DNA of 64,000 bases from Pseudomonas bijieensis (lineage in GTDB: Bacteria; Pseudomonadota; Gammaproteobacteria; Pseudomonadales; Pseudomonadaceae), in assembly GCF_013347965.1 (NCBI RefSeq), contig NZ_CP048810.1:3038001-3102000 (forward strand). The letters run 5' to 3'. Both the position numbers and the translations under genes were made by a program. The notes under the pieces were generated by a model. That model worked only from the letters and a program-made list of their open reading frames with translations. It made no database searches and was not told the DNA's origin. Shown piece after piece: positions 16,175-25,523 of this stretch (positions within the stretch are counted from its first letter, which is position 1; each line of letters opens with the position of its first letter).

Positions 16175-18562
16175 CTAGAACTCCCGAGCCATTTCGCGAC
16201 GCACTGTGTCCGGGCAGACCAGTGCCTTGACGCAGGCCAGCAATTCGCGGCTGTCGGCGGGCTTGAGCAGCACTGCGTCGAAGGTGAGGTCCTTCGGATA
16301 GCCCTCCGGTCTGCGTGGCGGGACCGCTGAGTAAAGCATCACGGGCAGATGATCCCAACGCTCGCGCACCTGGCGCAGCAGCTCCCAACCGTCCATGCCG
16401 GGCATCATCTGGTCGCTGATCAACAGGTCGACCGATTGTTCATCCAGGCAGGCCAAGGCGTCTTCGCCGTTCGCCGCCATGCTCACGTCAAAACCGTAAC
16501 CGGCCAGCAGGTCGTAGAGCCATTCGCTGTTCTGCTCGATGTCGTCCACCAGCAGGACATGCTTGCCCTGGCCATCGAACGGCGTGACGTTGTTGTCGAC
16601 GATACCGTTTTCCAGGTCGTGTTCCTGGGCGCAATTCAGTTGCAGACGAAAACTGAAGTGGCTGCCCTGCCCGGTGGCCTGGGGTTCGAGGCGGCTGTCC
16701 ATGCGCTCCAGCAGTTGGGTGACGATGGACAAACCCAGCCCGCTGCCTTCATAGCGTTGCGCATTGCGACCGCGACGGAACGGTTGCAGCAGTTGTTCGA
16801 ACTCTTGCGGGTCGATGCCGATTCCGGTGTCGATCACACTGAAGCGAAGTTCCACTGTGTCAGGAGCCGCCCCGGGGCAGGCGCTCACTTCGAAACGGAT
16901 CTGGCCGTTGCGGGTGAATTTTGCCGCGTTCGCCAGGAGGTTCATGAGGACCTGTCGAAGGCGTTTGAAATCGGCCTCCACCAGCGGCGGCAGGTCATCC
17001 GCCAACACCGCCTCGAACGTGTTGCCCTGGCGCGCGGCAAGAAAGCCCGCCTCGTCTGCGATCTCTTTCAGGAAACCGTACAAATAGCCTGCGGCGAGGG
17101 TCAGTTGCATTTGCTCCAACTCGCCACGGGAAAATTCGAGCATCTCGTCGATCAGCTCCAGTTGCTGGCGGGCGTTGCGCTCGATCGTGGCCTGATAGTC
17201 GCGGTTGGGCCCGGCGTGCAACAGGCGCGCATAGTCGATGATGCGCACCAGCGGCGAGCGCAGGTCATGGCTGATGCGGGCCATCAACGCACTGCGGGCC
17301 GCCAGGGATTCGCGCAACTGCGCCGTGCGCAGCGCCACGGTGCTTTCCAGGCGTTCGTGCTCGGCCTGGCGTTGTTGTTCGAGGCTGGACAGGGCGTGTT
17401 TTTCCCGGTTGCGGCTGCGGCTGACTTCCATGATCAATGTGCACACCAGCAACGCCACGCCCGGCAACGTGGACGATAAGCTGTATTTGCTTTGCGGCGA
17501 CTGCCAGAGCAACTGTTCCTGGGGGAAGAAATACCGCATCGACAATTGCGCAAGCAGCAGCCCGGGTACCAGCCAGGCCATCCAGTTGTAGCTGAGCCGC
17601 CCGCGCCAGGCCATGAACAGCGTGGCAAACAGCGCACCGTAGAAACTCAACATGGATATCTGGACTATCTGCGCACCCTGGACCGGATCGACCTTCAGCC
17701 ACCAGAGTCGGCCGAAGACACAGCCCAGCAAAGGTATCCAATAGCTCCAGCCAACGACTTTGGGCAATCGGGAAACCTGTAGCAGCACACGCATGTAGGC
17801 CAGAAAAAGAACGAATGCGATCGCGCTGGTGCAGACCAGCAGCTCGCGTGTCCAGCCCAGCGCCGCCGGCCAGTAGATCAGGTAGCCGTTCAAGATGCAG
17901 GTCAGCAGGATGTAGCTCAGCACCGCCCCCGCATTCACGGTGAGCAGTCGAGAGCGGAGAATCCAGCCGACGATGAGGCCGAACGGGACGACCAGCAGGA
18001 CGATGCCCAAGGTGAGCCCATCGCTCAGGTAAGTCCGTTGCTGACTGCGCAGCAGCGCCGGTTCGGCCCACAACTGCGGCTCCAGCAGCATCTGGAAATT
18101 GCTTGCCACCCGGACGTACAACGTGACGTTCCGCCCTGCCGCCAGCGTGACCGGAAACGCCGGCTGACGTACCGCCGGCTGCGGCCATTCGGCCAAGGGA
18201 TGGGCAACTCCGGCATGGGCATCACGCCCCGGTTGGTAGACGCGAATGTCCTCCAGGCGCGGAGCCCCGACCACCAGCAAGCGCGAACACGCCACGGGGC
18301 TTGAGTTGGTGAGCTGCACTTTCAACCAGAAGGCCGAGCGGCTATAGCCTTGCGTCGGCCAGCTCGCGGTTGCGGCGTTGAATTGCGTATCGGGCAGTTG
18401 AGCGACTTGCTCCAGGCTCAAGCTGGCCTGGGTGTCTTCGAAAATGTTTATGGCGGGCATCAGGTCCAGGTGGTCAGCCTGGCAGACATCCACGGGCGCC
18501 GCGCGTAACAGGCCTGCGGGCAACATCGCCATCGCCAGCAATAGCACCTGTAGAAGCCGCAT
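16175..18562 (-). CDS. 7TMR-DISM hybrid sensor histidine kinase
   Basis: 795 residues. Signal peptide, periplasmic jelly-roll 7TMR-DISM domain (about 25-170), seven membrane segments (about 180-385), a short coiled coil, HisKA with RISHDLRSPL (phospho-acceptor His near 430), HATPase ('NLLANAAKFT', 'GIGIDPQEF', 'GSGLGLSIV') and a C-terminal receiver with the acceptor Asp in 'LLISDQMMPGMDG'. The periplasmic fold is of the carbohydrate-binding type. The start shares one base with the stop of the AraC-type regulator (TGATG), and the TonB receptor starts one base after its own stop, so the three are one operon. Confidence 0.92.
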   Translation of the reverse strand: MRLLQVLLLAMAMLPAGLLRAAPVDVCQADHLDLMPAINIFEDTQASLSLEQVAQLPDTQFNAATASWPTQGYSRSAFWLKVQLTNSSPVACSRLLVVGAPRLEDIRVYQPGRDAHAGVAHPLAEWPQPAVRQPAFPVTLAAGRNVTLYVRVASNFQMLLEPQLWAEPALLRSQQRTYLSDGLTLGIVLLVVPFGLIVGWILRSRLLTVNAGAVLSYILLTCILNGYLIYWPAALGWTRELLVCTSAIAFVLFLAYMRVLLQVSRLPKVVGWSYWIPLLGCVFGRLWWLKVDPVQGAQIVQISMLSFYGALFATLFMAWRGRLSYNWMAWLVPGLLLAQLSMRYFFPQEQLLWQSPQSKYSLSSTLPGVALLVCTLIMEVSRSRNREKHALSSLEQQRQAEHERLESTVALRTAQLRESLAARSALMARISHDLRSPLVRIIDYARLLHAGPNRDYQATIERNARQQLELIDEMLEFSRGELEQMQLTLAAGYLYGFLKEIADEAGFLAARQGNTFEAVLADDLPPLVEADFKRLRQVLMNLLANAAKFTRNGQIRFEVSACPGAAPDTVELRFSVIDTGIGIDPQEFEQLLQPFRRGRNAQRYEGSGLGLSIVTQLLERMDSRLEPQATGQGSHFSFRLQLNCAQEHDLENGIVDNNVTPFDGQGKHVLLVDDIEQNSEWLYDLLAGYGFDVSMAANGEDALACLDEQSVDLLISDQMMPGMDGWELLRQVRERWDHLPVMLYSAVPPRRPEGYPKDLTFDAVLLKPADSRELLACVKALVCPDTVRREMAREF

Positions 18563-19395
18563 CAGGCGTGCCCGGCCGACTCTGCATCGGCAACGCCCAG
18601 GGTTTGCTGGCGAAACTGGCTGGGGGTCATGCCGATGCGCTGGCGAAAGGCGGTGGTGAAGTTGCAGGCATTGCGAAAGCCCACCAGATCGGCAACGTCC
18701 TGCACGCTCAGGGCGCTTTCGGACAGCAACGCCTGGCCGCGCCGCAATCGCGCGTCGCGAATGTAGGCGAACACGGTCAGTCCCAGGTGTTCGCGAAATA
18801 TCCGCGAGAGACGTTTCTCATGGGTGCCGACTTTTTGCGCCAGTTGCACCAGCGAAGGCATGTCGTCGAGGTGTTCGTCAATCAAGCGCATCACGACCCG
18901 CAGCACGATCTCGTCGCCCTGCGGCTCCGGGTCTGCCGGGTTGTGTTGGCTGGGTGGCGGCGCGCGCCAGGTCAATTGCAGGTGGATCTTGATACGCGCC
19001 AGCACTTCCTCGGGGGCGCAGGATTTGGGGATGTAATCGACCCCGCCGACGGTCAGCCCTTCCAGGCGCTCGATTGAGCTGTTGGCCGACGACAGAAACA
19101 GGATCGGAATCTGGCGGGTCGACGGTGCCTCACGCAGAAGCCGGCACAGGCTGAAACCGTTCATTTGCGGCATGTGCACGTCCAGCACGATCAGGTCCGG
19201 ACGCAATGCCAGTGCCCGCTGATAGCCCTGGTGGGCATCGCTGGCCAGGGAAATGCGCCAGGGTTGTGCCTTGAGCAGGACGAGCGTCGCACGGATATCC
19301 TCCGGGACGTCGTCGATCAGCAGAATATGCGGCGGCTCGGCCGACGCCGCGCCTTCAGCCGTAGCCGCCTGCCTTTCGTATCGTCCGTCGTCCAT
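18562..19395 (-). CDS. Response regulator with AraC-type DNA-binding domain
   Basis: 277 residues: receiver domain (about 22-140, acceptor Asp in 'LIVLDVHMPQMNG') and a C-terminal AraC/XylS double helix-turn-helix (about 170-270, 'LSVQDVADLVGFRNACNFTTAFRQ', 'GMTPSQFR'). First gene of the regulator-kinase-receptor operon. It likely activates its own operon; a 14-base perfect palindrome lies 50 bases upstream. Receiver-AraC proteins paired with hybrid kinases are typical of nutrient sensing. Confidence 0.9.
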   Translation of the reverse strand: MDDGRYERQAATAEGAASAEPPHILLIDDVPEDIRATLVLLKAQPWRISLASDAHQGYQRALALRPDLIVLDVHMPQMNGFSLCRLLREAPSTRQIPILFLSSANSSIERLEGLTVGGVDYIPKSCAPEEVLARIKIHLQLTWRAPPPSQHNPADPEPQGDEIVLRVVMRLIDEHLDDMPSLVQLAQKVGTHEKRLSRIFREHLGLTVFAYIRDARLRRGQALLSESALSVQDVADLVGFRNACNFTTAFRQRIGMTPSQFRQQTLGVADAESAGHA

Positions 19396-19445
19396 GCGCT
19401 ACGCTCTCTTGTCGTGCGTTTGCCAATTAATTGCCGGAAAGCAAA

Positions 19446-19459
19446 GGTTTTGCAAAACC
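19446..19459. promoter_or_regulatory. Perfect palindrome upstream of the response regulator
   Basis: GGTTTTGCAAAACC, a 14-base perfect palindrome between the divergent regulator gene (start 19395) and the DUF488 gene (start 19595). Position and symmetry suit an operator; which protein binds is unknown. Confidence 0.3.
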
Positions 19460-19594
19460 AATCGATGGATCGCTGAAAATCGTTATACCGATAGCGGCAG
19501 GTCCGGCAAAGACTTGAAGATGCTGGATGCCCCTGACCGCCCCACCGCTGGCGGCCTATGCTGAAACGCTTCCCCTTCGACAGGCAGGTTTTTG

Positions 19595-19999
19595 ATGATT
19601 CAGTGCAAACGCGCCTATGAAACAGCGAGCGCCGAAGATGGCGTACGCGTCCTGGTGGACCGTTTGTGGCCGCGCAATTGTCGCAAGGATGCGCTGGCTA
19701 TTGCCGAGTGGCTACCGGAGGTTGGTCCTTCTCATGAGCTGCGCAAGGCGTTCAAGGCGGGGACGGTTTCGTTCGAGCAGTTCAAGGTGGCTTATCGCAA
19801 GGAGTTGGCGGGGCGGCCGGAGCATTGGTGGAAGCTGGTGGATGTTGCGCGGGGTGGGACGCTTACGCTGGTGTATGCGGCCAAGTCGACGGTTGAGAAT
19901 AATGCCGTGGTGTTGGCGCAATGGTTGGAGGATGAGGTGGAGAAGCGGGCACAGGGGAGTTCGCCGGTTTGCTACTTGTCCGAGTTTCCGGAGCTTTGA
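19595..19999 (+). CDS. DUF488 family protein
   Basis: 134 residues. The opening 'CKRAYETASAEDGVRVLVDRLWPRNCRKD' and 'WLPEVGPSHELRKAF' are the signature of DUF488 proteins, a widespread small cytosolic family of unknown biochemistry. ATG at 19595 is preferred to the TTG before it. A single gene, divergent from the two-component operon. Confidence 0.85.
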   Translation: MIQCKRAYETASAEDGVRVLVDRLWPRNCRKDALAIAEWLPEVGPSHELRKAFKAGTVSFEQFKVAYRKELAGRPEHWWKLVDVARGGTLTLVYAAKSTVENNAVVLAQWLEDEVEKRAQGSSPVCYLSEFPEL

Positions 20000-20122
20000 G
20001 TCACTGGACTAGCTCGCTCCCAAAATGGTCTGTGCCCGGCCAGCCACAGGGTGATGGTTGTCCTTTGGGTATGGTGCACAGCTAAGATGGCGCGCAGAGA
20101 AACCAATAGGAAGACAGCCGTG

Positions 20123-21631
20123 ATGCAATCGCCATTTGACCCGTTGGTTCATATCGATTGGAAAACACCGGGCGGCGAGTTGCTCGGGTTGTTGCAGCAT
20201 TACTATCCCGACATCGATGTGTTTACCGGCCCAGGGTTCGAGGCGTTGTTGGATGAGCTGTCCAACGAGATGCCCGAGGTCTGTTTCGAGGCGTTGGCAC
20301 CCGTGTTGGCGGGTCAGGGTTATGACTTGTGGAACCTGGATGCCGGTGGCGATGATTACCGACCGGTGATTGTCCCGGTCGGTCAGCGCGAGGCGTTCGC
20401 CAAGCGCTGGCAGGGCCAGCGCGGCGAGCCGAGGTTCACCGCGAGTTTGATCGAGCCGCAGAAACCCGCCCCTGTCGCACGCAAACCGGCCAAACCCAAG
20501 CGCAGCAAGGTGAAGTGGCTGCAGGAAGTCCATGACTATCCCGGCGCCACCTATGTGCATGAATACAACTACCGCAACGGTTGGGCCGCGATTACCGAGC
20601 AGGACGAAGACCAGTGGCTGTGCTTTCTGATCGATTACAACCCATGGCCGCCCGCCGAGCAGGACATGCTCGAGCATCGAACCGATGGGGTTGATGGTGC
20701 TGACCTGACGCTCATCGATGCCAATGCCCAGCGAACGCTGTGGCGACGCCAGGTCAAGCGCGGTGATTACAGCGCAGATGACCGGTACCAATACGAGATC
20801 CGTCAGGGCGATGACATTGCGGTGTTCGGACCTGCCGACGTGCAATGGCCAGGCTTTGAAGAGCCCTGCGTGGTGGTGGGTGCCGAGGTATTCGAGCGTC
20901 AGCGCATTTACGAACCCGAGCATCTGACGCGGCTCTGGCGGATCACGGCGGACAGCAGCGAGGTGATTTTCGAGGACACCGATGACCTGACCATCCTGCC
21001 CATCGGCCCTCGCCGCTTGCTGTTCATGCAGCACAACGGCCCCAAGTGCTGGATTTGGCATCAAGACCCGCCGCACCAAACCATCGCCGCCCAACCAATG
21101 CCCGCCGACGCCTACAAGCTGCGGGCATCAACCGCGTACCTGGGGGGTGACGAGATTCTGCTGTTCAGCGAAGGCGCACGGCAGAACGTCGAGCATTCGG
21201 GTTATCAGGAGACGGTGCTGTTGGCGTGGCGCTTCAACTTCATCACCGGCGCCAAGACCAAGGCGGCGCTGGACGGTTTCGGCAGTGAACTGCGCCAGGA
21301 CACACGCCTGCTCGTCACCCAGCCCAAGCAGGTCATCACCTTGCGCACGTTTCATGGGCAGCTGCATGTGGCCCGGGGGCATGGGGATTGGTGGGTGTGG
21401 AGTTATCGCGCCAATACCTTTGGCACACAGACGCTGGCGTGGTTTTGGAATCAAAACAGCAATGAAGTGGTGAAACTGACCTCAAAGGACATGCCGCGGA
21501 TCAAGCCGGATGTTCGTTATGTGGCGGCACAGGATCGGTACCTGGCGTTTGAAACCGGGTTTGTGGCGCGGTTGCCGGTGTTTGACGAGATGGTTGAAGC
21601 CAAGGGGTGTGAGATCCTGGTTTTTGAGTGA
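20123..21631 (+). CDS. Large hypothetical protein with DUF6630-like N terminus
   Basis: 502 residues from the ATG at 20123, which has AGGAAG about ten bases upstream; an earlier start at 20051 reads through an untypical stretch. Residues 20-90 ('VCFEALAPVLAGQGYDLWNLDAGGDDY') recall DUF6630. The rest has regularly spaced Trp and beta-strand patterns suggesting a propeller or immunity-type repeat fold ('WGAAITEQDEDQW'-like phrases). No signal peptide. Function unknown. Confidence 0.7.
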   Translation: MQSPFDPLVHIDWKTPGGELLGLLQHYYPDIDVFTGPGFEALLDELSNEMPEVCFEALAPVLAGQGYDLWNLDAGGDDYRPVIVPVGQREAFAKRWQGQRGEPRFTASLIEPQKPAPVARKPAKPKRSKVKWLQEVHDYPGATYVHEYNYRNGWAAITEQDEDQWLCFLIDYNPWPPAEQDMLEHRTDGVDGADLTLIDANAQRTLWRRQVKRGDYSADDRYQYEIRQGDDIAVFGPADVQWPGFEEPCVVVGAEVFERQRIYEPEHLTRLWRITADSSEVIFEDTDDLTILPIGPRRLLFMQHNGPKCWIWHQDPPHQTIAAQPMPADAYKLRASTAYLGGDEILLFSEGARQNVEHSGYQETVLLAWRFNFITGAKTKAALDGFGSELRQDTRLLVTQPKQVITLRTFHGQLHVARGHGDWWVWSYRANTFGTQTLAWFWNQNSNEVVKLTSKDMPRIKPDVRYVAAQDRYLAFETGFVARLPVFDEMVEAKGCEILVFE

Positions 21632-21661
21632 CGCATTTTTGCTGCGTGCGAAAAAAACAAG

Positions 21662-21690
21662 AAAGGGCTCCTGAGAGCCCTTTCCAGCTG
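21662..21690 (-). terminator. Intrinsic terminator
   Basis: Arms AAAGGGCTC and GAGCCCTTT with a CTGA loop. On the minus strand the stem is followed by CTTGTTTTTTTCG, ideal for the hypothetical gene ending at 21694; it may also stop the convergent plus-strand gene ending at 21631. Confidence 0.75.
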
Positions 21691-21693
21691 ACG

Positions 21694-22293
21694 TTACTCT
21701 ATGACCGGATACCACGTCGCATAGTTATCGCTAAAGTCGTCCAGCAGAGGAAACTCCTCATTGCGGGCACCTGCCACGACTGCTTTTTTTCGCTCAAAAG
21801 CTTCTTTCATGTGCTCCTTGCAGAGCTCAGCAGAGATGTAACACAGTCCGTGCCAGCGATGGCGCCATGCGATTAACTGGCGATCGGTTTCTACGATAAA
21901 GACGGTTTTATTAAGCGACTTGCGTAGACGGGGGGCCGACTCGCCATGCAACGACCTGGGCACCCTGACTTCCTGTCCAAATTTGTCCCAGCCCGCCCAT
22001 TGGCTATAAAACCTTAGCCGAGTGTCGTTGTTGATCGAGAGGAATTCATAGTAAGCGACGTCTGGCTTGGGTTGAGCCACCTCGCAATACCGGCGCATCA
22101 GCGTGGTGCTGATATTGCCTATCAGGTCTTCGGGAAGATGTTCTAAGACTTTGCGAAAGTGATGGAAATTATTGAAACCGAACTCTTTGCAGATGTGGGT
22201 CAATCGCTGGCAATACGTGTATTCGCCAATGACCGAGACTCGAGCCAATCCTTTAAGGTCGTCGACACACTCAGCAGCACTTGAACGGGACAT
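21694..22293 (-). CDS. Hypothetical protein
   Basis: 199 residues, soluble, rich in aromatic residues ('FGFNNFHHFRKVLEHLP', 'RLRFYSQWAGWDKFGQEVRVPRSLHG'). I do not recognise a family. A good terminator follows at 21662-21690. The Pro-His-Gly phrase and C-terminal 'ELCKEHMKEAFERKKA' helix do not identify it. Composition is slightly AT-richer than its neighbours, so it may be acquired. Confidence 0.6.
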   Translation of the reverse strand: MSRSSAAECVDDLKGLARVSVIGEYTYCQRLTHICKEFGFNNFHHFRKVLEHLPEDLIGNISTTLMRRYCEVAQPKPDVAYYEFLSINNDTRLRFYSQWAGWDKFGQEVRVPRSLHGESAPRLRKSLNKTVFIVETDRQLIAWRHRWHGLCYISAELCKEHMKEAFERKKAVVAGARNEEFPLLDDFSDNYATWYPVIE

Positions 22294-22630
22294 AGCTCAC
22301 TCCTTTAGCCAAATCAAAGACGTGCTTCGACTAGCATGCTGCTTGCAGTGGCTAAATAAGTGGGTAAGTTCACTTAGATTTTTCGTATTTCCCATCGCAG
22401 CAGGGAGGCTACTTGTGCCTGCACGTATAAAAACACAGAGCCACCTATGACGTAAACCACCTGATGAATCACTCGCTAACGCCGAACCATTGTGGCCAGA
22501 GCTTGCTCTCGCTCGGCTGCGCAGCAGTCGTAAAACCTGCCAACTGTTTTTCCTGGCGCGTCCGTGCTGATGGGTTTTGGGCTGCTTCGCAGATCAACGG
22601 GAATAAATCCCTTCGCCACAATTCATTGGC
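22294..22630. other. Intergenic region with degraded REP-type palindrome
   Basis: No gene seen. At about 22498-22622 the phrases 'AGCTTGCTCTCGCTCGGCTGCGCAGCAG' (in parts) and 'GGGCTGCTTCGCAGATC..' resemble a decayed version of the second REP class intact at 36584-36705. Confidence 0.35.
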
Positions 22631-23191
22631 TCAAATACGCAGCACGCCACGAAACCCGCGCGCCGCATAATACGACTGCACGCCATTGTGGTAGATGAAC
22701 ACCCGACCATAGCGGTAATCGCCAAAAATCGCTCCATCGAGCGCGCGAAGTTCTGGAGGGGTTGCCAGCCAACTGGACGTCTTCGCATCAAATTCGCCAA
22801 GCTTCTGCAGGGCTCGATATTGGTCTTCCGTCAGCAGGGCGATGCCCATCTCTTCGGCCATTTCGATGGCACTGCCTTTGGGTTTGTTCTCCTTGCGCGC
22901 ATCCAGGGCAGCGCGGTCGTAGCAAAGGCTGCGGCGACCGGTCGGGCTCTCCTTGGCGCAATCGCAGAAGGTAACGGCGCCGGTCTTCGGGTCGAGGCCG
23001 ATCACGTCCGGCTCGCCGCCAGTGGCTTCCATGGCCTGGAGGGACTTCAGGGCATTGGGGTGATTGTCGAGCCGGGTCTGGACGTCGTCCCACTGGATGT
23101 CCGGGTGACGGTTCGGGTTTTGTTCGAAGCGGGTTTTCAGGGTTTGGATGAGGTTGTCTTGTTCTTGTTTTTTCATGGTATGGAAGTCCAT
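22631..23191 (-). CDS. DUF4256 domain-containing protein
   Basis: 186 residues; the actual start may be the second Met (23176), which has GGA suitably upstream. The sequence 'TLKTRFEQNPNRHPDIQW', 'GGEPDVIGLDPKTGAVTFCDC', 'ESPTGRRSLCYDRAALDAR' and 'YHNGVQSYYAARGFRG' is typical of DUF4256, a conserved cytosolic family of unknown function. A single gene. Confidence 0.85.
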   Translation of the reverse strand: MDFHTMKKQEQDNLIQTLKTRFEQNPNRHPDIQWDDVQTRLDNHPNALKSLQAMEATGGEPDVIGLDPKTGAVTFCDCAKESPTGRRSLCYDRAALDARKENKPKGSAIEMAEEMGIALLTEDQYRALQKLGEFDAKTSSWLATPPELRALDGAIFGDYRYGRVFIYHNGVQSYYAARGFRGVLRI

Positions 23192-23280
23192 GGGTGATCG
23201 GTTGCCGATTCCGCGCCTGGTTCAAGACTACCTAGGATAGACGTGCAGCAGGTCTTCACCAGAAGACCTCGCCGCTTTTT

Positions 23281-23350
23281 GTGGGAGCGAGCTTGCTCGC
23301 GATGGCGGTGAATCAGTCAGCAGATTGGTTGGATGTGAATCTGCTATGGC
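23281..23350. repeat. REP-type palindrome
   Basis: GTGGGAGCGAGCTTGCTCGC hairpin; its spacer is identical to the one in the complete double element at 25997-26088. The right arm is missing, so this is a half element. Confidence 0.7.
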
Positions 23351-23475
23351 GAGCAAGTGCGTGTTTCACCCTGCCATTCGAGAAGCCTTCGGCCTCGTTT
23401 GCTCAGGTTTTTCGCACGGTATCAGCTACCTTGATAGCGTGCGCAAATCCTGTTCAAAGCGACTCGCCCACCAGG

Positions 23476-24177
23476 CTACCGCTGTGCCTCCCCCTGTGGA
23501 TAAGCATCACTGACATTCAACGACAACTGCGCTGCCACTTCGTAGCCATCGGCCTTGCTGAAGTTCAACTGGAACTCCTGATAGGCCGGCCCGGCCAGCC
23601 AGCGGTTGACTTGCAGGTCCTGGTACCTGGAGCTCTCCCCGGGCGTGAGTTGCCCGAACAGCGGGAAGCCTGCATCAGCAAAAATCCGGTCGGCCTCGAA
23701 CCAGTCCATCTCGTTATCGAACTTCACATTTGAGCCCACCGCCGCCCACGCCTCTGGCGTGACTTTCTGGCCGACGTCCAGGAAGACCACTTTGCTTTCT
23801 TTCGCGGCGATCAGGAAGGGCAAGGCAATGGGTGTCCCGGTCGAGTCGAGGAGCTTGGATTTCATACCGGCGTACTCGCCGCCACCATCTTCCCTGCGCT
23901 CCCATATTCGCCAGTCGATGACACTTTCCGGATTGAAGCTGTTGTTGGTGAGGATGATTTTGTAGCGCTGCTTGAAGAGTACGAATGGGAAATCGGCGAA
24001 GGGTTTGTAGAACGACACTTTGCTGTGTTCGGCGCCAACCCGGATGATGATCGGCGTTCTGCGGCTGGCGACGCTGTCCTGGTATTGCTGGTAGCTGAAG
24101 TAGGCAGAGGCGATGGAGACGATCAGGGCCAGTGTTGCAATGGCATCTGTCCGAGTGAGGGTTTTGAACCATTTCAT
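23476..24177 (-). CDS. Hypothetical membrane-anchored protein
   Basis: 233 residues from MKWFKTLTRTDAIATL; longer starts only translate a REP element ('PVGASLLAM'). One N-terminal membrane helix (about 10-30, 'ATLALIVSIASAYFSY'), the rest soluble and probably periplasmic or cytoplasmic with beta-rich character ('YKIILTNNSFNPESVIDWRIW'). Family not recognised. The layout of a TM helix plus an Ig-like domain is common in Pseudomonas hypothetical proteins. Confidence 0.65.
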   Translation of the reverse strand: MKWFKTLTRTDAIATLALIVSIASAYFSYQQYQDSVASRRTPIIIRVGAEHSKVSFYKPFADFPFVLFKQRYKIILTNNSFNPESVIDWRIWERREDGGGEYAGMKSKLLDSTGTPIALPFLIAAKESKVVFLDVGQKVTPEAWAAVGSNVKFDNEMDWFEADRIFADAGFPLFGQLTPGESSRYQDLQVNRWLAGPAYQEFQLNFSKADGYEVAAQLSLNVSDAYPQGEAQR

Positions 24178-24219
24178 CATGAGGTGGCGTGTCCAGGCGT
24201 TGGTGGCGGCTAAAAGTGG

Positions 24220-24252
24220 AGACATCGCGAGCAGGCTCGCTCCCACAGGAGC
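24220..24252. repeat. REP-type half element
   Basis: ATCGCGAGCAGGCTCGCTCCCACAG, single arm, between the membrane protein gene and the divergent lipoprotein gene. Confidence 0.6.
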
Positions 24253-24321
24253 TCGACGGTGGACGCAATAGTGGCACTTCAGTAGCATTCGCCCACTTTA
24301 TCGATCCTTCAAGGATGCCCC

Positions 24322-25371
24322 ATGCTCGCCCTGCCTCGCTATCCTGCCCCGTTGCTAGCATTGTCCGCGTTGTTTGTATTGCTCGGCGGTTGCAGCGTCA
24401 ATGGCAGTTATCCCGATGCCATCGAACCGGACGCCGCCAAGTTGCGGTTCGTTGCCAATACCAGCAACGCCACGCTGGATTATTTCGATGCCGCCCATTG
24501 CGACGGGCAAACCACGGGTATTCTCAACAATCTGCTGCTTAGCGATACCGCGCGGCGGGTGGGGATGAGCGTTCCGGCGCCCAAGGATGCCAAGGGCTAC
24601 CTGGAGGTCAAGCTCAAGCCCGGTGAGCAGATTTACCTGCGCACCAACATGAACAGCGGTTATGCCGTGTGCGGCAAGGGCTTCAACTTTACCCCCGAGG
24701 CCAATGCCGAATACGAGGTGACGTTCAAGTCCGAGAAAAATTTCTGCCTGACTCAGTTGCAACGCTTGCAACGAGTCGACGGCAAGGACGTGCGCACACC
24801 GATCCCGATCCTGAAAAAAGACTTCCCCGCCTGTGCTGGCCGCAATGCGCTGTTTCCCCAGACTTACCCGGACACGCCTCATCGCCTGGAGCTGATGAAC
24901 CGGGTCATCGATAAAAGCCTGGTCGTCACCGTGAAGACGGATCCGGCCAAGGAGAAAGTCGAGAGCTATTCGCCAGAGAAACTGGACACGCTGATCAGCG
25001 AACGCAAGGCCAAGCTCGGCTTCGACCTGCCGCCTGACTACTGGACGCTGTACCGGGAAAACCTGAAGACGTTTGGCGATGATATGGCGCAGAACAAGGC
25101 GCGCTCGCTGGAACGCTTCAAGGACGAATACCAGGTGCGCCTGCGGCAGGTGAAGGACGAGCAACTGGAACAGTGGGCATTGCCCAAAACCGCCAACGCC
25201 AAGCCGGAAAAGGCCGAGATCGATCTGGACGTCGCGATGATGGTGGAGTACTTCCGGATCGGGAATGGGGTGACGGGCGAAGCAGTAGGTCATCATCTGG
25301 AGCGGATGGCGCAGATGGATGAGCGTTACGGGGTATGCGCGCGGTTTGCCGAGTGCTGGAAGCGCAACTAG
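24322..25371 (+). CDS. Predicted lipoprotein of unknown function
   Basis: 349 residues. A lipobox LLGGC places the lipidated Cys at about 24 after a hydrophobic stretch. Residues 40-140 form a beta-rich domain with three Cys (DUF-type 'LRFVANTSNATLDYFD'); 200-300 is helical and highly charged ('LKTFGDDMAQNKARSLERFKDEY'). No enzyme motif is seen. Divergent from the membrane protein at 23476. Confidence 0.7.
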   Translation: MLALPRYPAPLLALSALFVLLGGCSVNGSYPDAIEPDAAKLRFVANTSNATLDYFDAAHCDGQTTGILNNLLLSDTARRVGMSVPAPKDAKGYLEVKLKPGEQIYLRTNMNSGYAVCGKGFNFTPEANAEYEVTFKSEKNFCLTQLQRLQRVDGKDVRTPIPILKKDFPACAGRNALFPQTYPDTPHRLELMNRVIDKSLVVTVKTDPAKEKVESYSPEKLDTLISERKAKLGFDLPPDYWTLYRENLKTFGDDMAQNKARSLERFKDEYQVRLRQVKDEQLEQWALPKTANAKPEKAEIDLDVAMMVEYFRIGNGVTGEAVGHHLERMAQMDERYGVCARFAECWKRN

Positions 25372-25523
25372 CAAGACCGCTGCCCCCGAATGCCGGATGT
25401 CCCGTGGTCACGATCGCCTGTTCGGCGGTTGCTTTGCACGAGACGAAGTTCTGCGGTGACATTCCGGCATGGGCAGCTATGGTGAAGTAACCCATTGGCG
25501 GCATCACTGAACATGAGGCCTGT

